Origin: Bacteroidota bacterium
Lineage (GTDB): Bacteria; Bacteroidota; Bacteroidia; Chitinophagales; Chitinophagaceae
DNA length: 64,000 nt
Assembly: GCA_018267965.1 (NCBI GenBank)
Contig: JAFDXK010000001.1
Span: 310,001-374,000 of the forward strand
Direction of reading: 5' to 3'
Shown here: positions 59,230-64,000 of the stretch, piece by piece
Layout of the letters: the number at the start of each line of letters is the position of its first letter
Numbering within the stretch: position 1 is the stretch's first letter
Translations under genes and position numbers: made by a program
Notes under the pieces: model-generated
The model's input: only the letters and a program-made list of their open reading frames with translations
What the model was told of the DNA's origin: nothing
Databases searched by the model: none

Positions 59230-61068
59230 CTACTTACAATTCGCATTCAGTAATCCCTGAGCTTCGGGGCTTCCCAGCATCAGTGCTTTTTGAAAATCGG
59301 TGCAAGCCTGCTCCTTTCTATTGGTTCTGATGTACAAAAGTCCCCTGTTCTTATAGGCATCAGTATAGTTTGGGTTTAGCTTCAGAGATTCATTGAGGTC
59401 ACGCTCGCAGGCAACATAATCGCCTGTAGTAAATTCTACTGCTGCACGTGTATTAAATACCTCAGGTATCGTTTTGTTCAGTTTGATACAGGTATTAGCG
59501 GCTTCCAACGCACCGTTATAATCTTTCATCATAAACTTGATGTATGCCATATCAGAGTATATAAGTGCTATATCAGGTTGATATTTTTTGGCAGAATCAA
59601 GGTCGTTTAGTGCTTCATTCAAACGGCCTGCCTGCCTGTAGCAGTTGCCTCTGTTATAATATGTCTGCGCATCGGTTGGGGCTACTTTTAGTGCACTGGT
59701 AAAATCTTCAATAGCTTGTGGTATCATACCATTGCGCAAGTAATAATTGCCCCTGTTGCCGTAGGCACGTACTAAGTAAGGCACACCTTCATTCTTCTCT
59801 ATGATGTCGGTCATAAACACCTCGTCATTTGCCCAGGCTTTATTTCGGTCTACAACTATCCACGCAAATGCAAGGCAGAAGATGCCTATAATACTCACCA
59901 TTCTTGTGCTGTATCCTCTCAATTTTTCATTGCCCGATTCACGCCAGTTGTTGTATACATAACCGATGATGAGGAACAAACCAATGTATGGGAAATAGCC
60001 ATAACGGTCTGTTACTATAAACAGGCGCGAAGGAATGATTTGAATATTGAGCAGTATCGTAATGAAGAACAGCGCTAAACTAAATATCACTGTCCTGTTT
60101 TTGCGGAAACGATAAGCCAGGTAGACAAGTGCCATCATAAATACAGGCGATACATAATATTCCCACGGCAGCATACCACCATGCTTGGGCGGGTATATAT
60201 ATACTGCACATAGTTTAACAGGTAGTATCAGCTTGAAGAAATAGAACGCGAACGAATAGCATACCATAAAGAACATATCTACCGCATTGTATGATATCAT
60301 CATACCGTTGGTGATATTATTCTTGGTTTCAGGATTCATGATTGTAATGATGCCAAACAATATACTCAATGCAAAGAATGGTATTTTCTCAAGCACCATT
60401 TTTGCATTTATCTTTCTTGCATAATAATAGTCTATAGCAAATAGCACTACCGGCAATGTTACAGCCTGCGCTTTGGTAAGTAAGGATAGTATGAAAAACA
60501 AGGCAGTAAACAACAGGTGTTTCATGTTATTGCCTTTTACATATTGTACGTATTGCATTAGCGCCAGCAGGTAGAAGAGCGTATACATGCTACTGCTTCG
60601 TGCCGACATCCACGATACTGCCTCCACATTCATGGGGTGTATGGCAAAGAGCAGCGCTACGATAATGGCAATGTTCTCTTTAGTGGTTAGTTGTTTGATG
60701 AACTGAAATACCAGCACAATATTGCACAGGTGCATCAATATATTAGGCAAGTGGTAGGGCCACCACGAGTTGAACTCCGAAAAATGATAGTTGATGGCAA
60801 AGGTCAGCACCGGCAATGGCTGATACATGATAAGGTAATAGCTGCTGAATATCTTCTTTACTGTAGCCCATGACAAATCTCTTACTTCCGGCGTCAGGTT
60901 GAAATAGTCATAGTCATCAAAATTCAGCAATTCATTATTCAGGCAATTGGTATATAGCAGGAACGTAAGAATTACAATACCCCCCAACAGGTAGTAATAA
61001 TTGAATTTCTTTTCGGGTGCAACTGTGGCAGCGGGTTTAGCTGCCTGTTTACCTGTCGTTTTTTTCAT
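59230..61068 (-). CDS. TMTC-like multispanning membrane protein with TPR repeats
   Basis: 612 residues. A charged start is followed by about ten membrane helices (25-420) and a cytoplasmic or periplasmic TPR part (430-605) with about five repeats (YNRGNCYRQAGRLNEALNDLDSAKK, FNTRAAVEFTTGDYVACERDL). The early loop has an Asp pair (NFDDYDYF, 49-56) and later HPMNVEAVSWMSARSS, both typical of GT-C glycosyltransferases of the TMTC/PMT type, which transfer sugars from lipid-linked donors. Whether it glycosylates proteins here is unknown. No operon partner other than the small membrane gene upstream. Confidence 0.82.
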   Translation of the reverse strand: MKKTTGKQAAKPAATVAPEKKFNYYYLLGGIVILTFLLYTNCLNNELLNFDDYDYFNLTPEVRDLSWATVKKIFSSYYLIMYQPLPVLTFAINYHFSEFNSWWPYHLPNILMHLCNIVLVFQFIKQLTTKENIAIIVALLFAIHPMNVEAVSWMSARSSSMYTLFYLLALMQYVQYVKGNNMKHLLFTALFFILSLLTKAQAVTLPVVLFAIDYYYARKINAKMVLEKIPFFALSILFGIITIMNPETKNNITNGMMISYNAVDMFFMVCYSFAFYFFKLILPVKLCAVYIYPPKHGGMLPWEYYVSPVFMMALVYLAYRFRKNRTVIFSLALFFITILLNIQIIPSRLFIVTDRYGYFPYIGLFLIIGYVYNNWRESGNEKLRGYSTRMVSIIGIFCLAFAWIVVDRNKAWANDEVFMTDIIEKNEGVPYLVRAYGNRGNYYLRNGMIPQAIEDFTSALKVAPTDAQTYYNRGNCYRQAGRLNEALNDLDSAKKYQPDIALIYSDMAYIKFMMKDYNGALEAANTCIKLNKTIPEVFNTRAAVEFTTGDYVACERDLNESLKLNPNYTDAYKNRGLLYIRTNRKEQACTDFQKALMLGSPEAQGLLNANCK

Positions 61069-61137
61069 ACAAAAGCCATGCTGATAACAGCTTGTAAATT
61101 ATTGCATTTATGCTTTAAGTACAAAATATAAGCAGCC

Positions 61138-61704
61138 CTAATGCTTCTCGCTGCTTTCGTAGCCCGGGTTGGGCACTTCGTTCACCTTTATTCGGCCAAC
61201 ACCTTCTTCCCAGTCCTGTGGCAGTTCAAGAAAATGACGTTGTTCTATAGCATCAATAGATGCTTTACGTGTCAGGTGTTGAGACACTAAAGTCTTAATA
61301 TGTTTGGCGGCAAAAGCCAGTATGTCGTTTTTCAAACGGATAGACCTCAACGATCTCGCTACAGCATAAAACAAAAGTGATATGATGCCGCAAAGCCCGT
61401 ATATGCTGAATGTCAGCATACGTACGTTCATCCAGCCCAGTTTTGCGTATTCTGTTTTGTTCAGTATCTCGCTAAGTATATAAAAAGGGTAGATTTTAAA
61501 CATCAACACTGCAAATGCTATAGCGCCCAATGCCAGGCAGTAGCAAAGAATTTCTCCTGCTATCAGTATGCCTTTATTTACCAGTCTTTGTGCTGCGGGT
61601 TTGGCAAGACGGGTGCCCATAGGGTCAAATACCTCAAGCTGGCTATATATCATAGCCTTTTGTTCTTTAAAGTCGCGCAACAGGTCATCTTGCAGCTTTG
61701 CCAT
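61138..61704 (-). CDS. Membrane protein with two helices, unknown
   Basis: 188 residues. Starts with a helical cytoplasmic part (MAKLQDDLLRDFKEQKAMIYSQLE), then two membrane helices (about 48-72 and 95-115), then a second helical part and a charged end with 'PQDWEEGVGRIKVNEVPNPGYE'. No family recognised. It lies between prfC and the TMTC-like gene; the head of the protein is 160 bp from the divergent prfC start. Confidence 0.5.
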   Translation of the reverse strand: MAKLQDDLLRDFKEQKAMIYSQLEVFDPMGTRLAKPAAQRLVNKGILIAGEILCYCLALGAIAFAVLMFKIYPFYILSEILNKTEYAKLGWMNVRMLTFSIYGLCGIISLLFYAVARSLRSIRLKNDILAFAAKHIKTLVSQHLTRKASIDAIEQRHFLELPQDWEEGVGRIKVNEVPNPGYESSEKH

Positions 61705-61868
61705 TAAACTCTCGGTTGTTGGTTAGTAAAACAAAACTAAGATATTGCCGCATTGCGTCAATATGAGCTGGCTATAATGTGGAAAACTGGCTAAGAATTG
61801 CCAAAAAACACGCAACTTTGCGCTTCAAATTCAAGATATGAATGGTATTTGGAATTTGATTTAATTAT

Positions 61869-63461
61869 ATGAGTTACGAAAAAGAAATTGACTGCCGCCG
61901 CACTTTCGCCATCATCTCTCACCCCGATGCCGGTAAAACAACCCTTACCGAAAAACTATTGTTGTTCGGTGGTGCCATACAAGTGGCAGGTGCCGTTAAA
62001 AGCAATAAGATAAAAAAACATGCCACGAGCGACTTTATGGAGATAGAGCGTCAGCGTGGTATATCTGTAGCTACATCAGTAATGAGTTTCCAATATAAGG
62101 ATGTGCTCATCAATCTGCTGGATACTCCGGGCCACAAAGATTTTGCCGAAGATACTTACCGTACCCTCACTGCTGTAGATAGTGTAATATTAGTTATCGA
62201 TAGTGTGAACGGGGTAGAGGCACAAACCCGCCGCTTGATGGAAGTATGTCGTATGCGCGATACGCCTGTTATTGTGTTCATCAACAAAATGGACCGTGAT
62301 GGTAAAATGCCTTTCGACTTGCTCGACGAAATAGAAAAAGAACTCAACATATCATTGCACCCGCTTTCATGGCCTATTAATATGGGTAAGGAATTTAAAG
62401 GGGTGTATAACCTGCACGATAAAAGCCTGAACCTGTTTACCGCCAGCCAGAAAGCAACAGAAGATAATACCGTATCTATACCTGACATCAACGATAAGCT
62501 CTTAGATGAAAAAGTAGGAGAGCGCGATGCCAAACAACTGCGCGAAGATGTAGAGTTACTGGATGGCGTATATGGCGAGCTGGATACAGATGCCTACCTG
62601 AAAGGGAAAATAGCCCCGGTATTTTTTGGTTCTGCAGTGAATAATTTCGGTGTAAAGGAATTGCTAGATACGTTCATTCGCATTGCACCGCACCCATTGG
62701 GGCGTGCTACCGATAAACGTTTTGTAGAGCCTAACGAAAATAAATTCACGGGCTTTATATTTAAGATACATGCCAACCTCGACCCACGCCACCGCGACCG
62801 TATCGCATTCTTGCGTGTATGCAGTGGTAAGTTCGAACGTAATACTTATTATAAACATACCCGTCTTGAAAAAGATGTGCGTTTCAGCAACCCGTATTCT
62901 TTCCTGGCACGAGAGAAGGATGTAATTGAAGAAGCATATCCCGGTGATGTGGTTGGTCTGTTTGATACAGGCAACTTTAAAATAGGCGATACGCTCACGC
63001 AAGGTGAGCAAATGCAATTCACGGGTATACCTGTTTTTTCGCCTGAAATATTTAAAGAGCTGGTGAACAAAGACCCGATGAAAACCAAACAGCTTGAAAA
63101 AGGTATCAACCAGCTGACGGATGAAGGTGTGGCACAGTTGTTTACCCAACATGGTGGCAACCGCAAAGTAATTGGTTGTGTGGGCGAACTGCAGTTTGAA
63201 GTAATACAGTATCGTCTCTTACAAGAGTATGGTGCATCTTGTGCTTTCGTGCCGCTTGCATTCTACAAAGCATGTTGGATAACAGGTGATAAAAAGAAGA
63301 TAGAAGATTTTGTACGCTTCAAACAAGCCAATGTGATGACCGATAAAGATGGCAACCTGGTATATCTTGCCCAGAGCGAATGGTTCCTCAACACAGAGCG
63401 TCAAAACAACCCCGATATCGAATTCCACTTTACCAGCGAGTTCAAGACACAGATGGTATAG
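61869..63461 (+). CDS. prfC: Peptide chain release factor 3 (RF3)
   Basis: 530 residues, full length. GTPase domain with G1 [11 protein letters not shown]2 [12 protein letters not shown]3 DTPGHKDF and G4 NKMDRDG; then domain II and III with 'FTGFIFKI(H)[16 protein letters not shown]' and [10 protein letters not shown]... and a C-terminal [15 protein letters not shown]3 releases RF1/RF2 from the ribosome after peptide release. It is transcribed alone and ends in a strong terminator at 63475. Confidence 0.96.
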   Translation: MSYEKEIDCRRTFAIISHPDAGKTTLTEKLLLFGGAIQVAGAVKSNKIKKHATSDFMEIERQRGISVATSVMSFQYKDVLINLLDTPGHKDFAEDTYRTLTAVDSVILVIDSVNGVEAQTRRLMEVCRMRDTPVIVFINKMDRDGKMPFDLLDEIEKELNISLHPLSWPINMGKEFKGVYNLHDKSLNLFTASQKATEDNTVSIPDINDKLLDEKVGERDAKQLREDVELLDGVYGELDTDAYLKGKIAPVFFGSAVNNFGVKELLDTFIRIAPHPLGRATDKRFVEPNENKFTGFIFKIHANLDPRHRDRIAFLRVCSGKFERNTYYKHTRLEKDVRFSNPYSFLAREKDVIEEAYPGDVVGLFDTGNFKIGDTLTQGEQMQFTGIPVFSPEIFKELVNKDPMKTKQLEKGINQLTDEGVAQLFTQHGGNRKVIGCVGELQFEVIQYRLLQEYGASCAFVPLAFYKACWITGDKKKIEDFVRFKQANVMTDKDGNLVYLAQSEWFLNTERQNNPDIEFHFTSEFKTQMV

Positions 63462-63474
63462 GTTTCATATAACC

Positions 63475-63506
63475 AAATAAAGGCAGTAATTACTGCCTTT
63501 ATTTTT
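63475..63506. terminator. Palindromic bidirectional terminator
   Basis: A perfect 30-nt palindrome centred between 63489 and 63490, with AAATAAAGGCAGTAA on the left and its inverse on the right, ends in a T-run on either strand. It separates prfC from the converging T9SS gene. Confidence 0.9.
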
Positions 63507-63522
63507 ATGTTCTTGTTATAAC

Positions 63523-64000
63523 TCACTCCTTCATCACCTTACCCAATACAACACTTTCATCCTTTAATCTTACTCTGTACAGATACATCCCCTTTGAAAG
63601 AGAAGAAGCATCTACTGTAAGTCTGTTTTTATCGGTAATGGTGTGTGCTACCAGCGTTCCTTTTATGTCATAAACAGAAACTTCCATCATCATCTTATCG
63701 CCCGCATCTACAGTAAAAGTTGAAGAAACAGGGTTGGGGTATACAGATACTACAGATGGTTTAGGAAAAGCATTGATGATATGAGTTGGTACTATGATAG
63801 TGTCACATGCCGAATCTGCACTGTATAAAAACGGCACTATGATAGCCCTTGCACGATAGCTGTTATCATTTGAGTCAATGATATGTGATTCGATAGTGGC
63901 CGAGTCAATTGTTCCCCAGTAGTTATCAGTCGCATCTATAATAGGCGAACTATCAGTGATAAAATCGTTCGTGTAATTAAATGCTATACAATTGTTATTC
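63523..64000 (-). CDS. T9SS-secreted protein, C-terminal part (partial)
   Basis: The reading frame stays open on the minus strand to the right edge, so only the last 159 residues are seen; a GTG at 63837 is inside the gene and is not its start. The visible part holds NDFITDSSPIIDATDNYWG, SYRARAIIVPFLYSADSACD, which is typical of right-handed beta-helix or repeat proteins, and a type A sorting domain (VSVYPNPVSSTFTVDAG, KGTLVAHTI, LSKGMYLYRVRLKDE). Secreted or surface-attached; function unknown. Confidence 0.8.
   Translation of the reverse strand, partial: NNNCIAFNYTNDFITDSSPIIDATDNYWGTIDSATIESHIIDSNDNSYRARAIIVPFLYSADSACDTIIVPTHIINAFPKPSVVSVYPNPVSSTFTVDAGDKMMMEVSVYDIKGTLVAHTITDKNRLTVDASSLSKGMYLYRVRLKDESVVLGKVMKE

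Noticed and set aside
61813-61820. CAACTTTG before prfC as a -7 promoter element
   Set aside because: One mismatch, and the nearest TTG is only 12 nt upstream, too close.
1-64000. tRNA or rRNA genes
   Set aside because: No cloverleaf-like sequence with a TTCGAATC-type arm or rRNA-like stretch was noticed; this is by eye and not a tRNA search.

Overview
The window looks like the chromosome of a Bacteroidota bacterium, probably from or near the Chitinophagales. Four things point that way. Many secreted proteins end in type IX secretion (T9SS) sorting domains or the gliding-associated CHU_C domain. Promoters match the Bacteroidota -33 TTG / -7 TAnnTTTG pattern. Leaders are A-rich and lack Shine-Dalgarno sites. 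Regulation uses LytS-type kinases, one of them with a propeller sensor, paired with LytTR regulators. The family-level placement is an inference. I saw no tRNA, rRNA, CRISPR array, integrase, transposase or terminase gene.

1-25.7 kb holds two same-strand blocks of tailed-phage genes separated by about 7.8 kb of ordinary-looking bacterial genes. Block A (1-9.4 kb) has the end of a tape-measure protein, a probable tail hub, cysteine-rich and FN3-like tail proteins, a probable tail-tube protein, a portal-like protein with an inserted DnaJ-type cysteine cluster, and one unknown gene. Block B (17.2-25.7 kb) has its own promoter, then two small genes, a scaffold-like protein, the probable major capsid protein, connector or neck candidates, a fibre with a secretion signal, and a lysis cassette (holin candidates and a probable unimolecular spanin, no endolysin). 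Deleting the middle restores the usual portal-scaffold-capsid order. The capsid and tail-tube genes, one in each block, carry matching structured leaders about 105 nt upstream of their start codons. The blocks therefore look like one element split by an insertion, or a domesticated phage-like particle (gene transfer agent-like) locus.

9.4-17.1 kb, the interruption, holds two lipoproteins, a tandem pair of small unknown paralogues with duplicated promoters, a TPR sensor histidine kinase, a membrane-anchored protein, an ELWxxDGT-repeat T9SS protein, a GNAT acetyltransferase and a DUF1493-like protein.

25.8-32.0 kb is a compact operon: TolC-like outer membrane channel, membrane-fusion lipoprotein, MacB-like permease, ATPase, then a LytS-type kinase and LytTR regulator that probably control it.

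32-47 kb is a secreted-protein region: five paralogous LamG-domain proteins (three ending in T9SS type A domains, two long ones with Ig-like repeats and CHU_C ends), a PQQ-like propeller protein, an alpha/beta hydrolase, HXXEE and DUF4294 proteins and another T9SS protein. A 145-bp palindromic repeat follows.

47.4-58.1 kb has a YceI protein next to a propeller sensor kinase / LytTR pair and a membrane thioredoxin; a small OB-fold protein and a cytochrome-like lipoprotein / YceI / DUF5777 cluster; and two tandem T9SS proteins made of W-rich repeats. 58.1-64 kb has a cold-shock-domain protein, an RRM RNA-binding protein, a TMTC-like membrane TPR protein, an unknown membrane protein, release factor 3 (prfC) and a T9SS protein cut by the window end.
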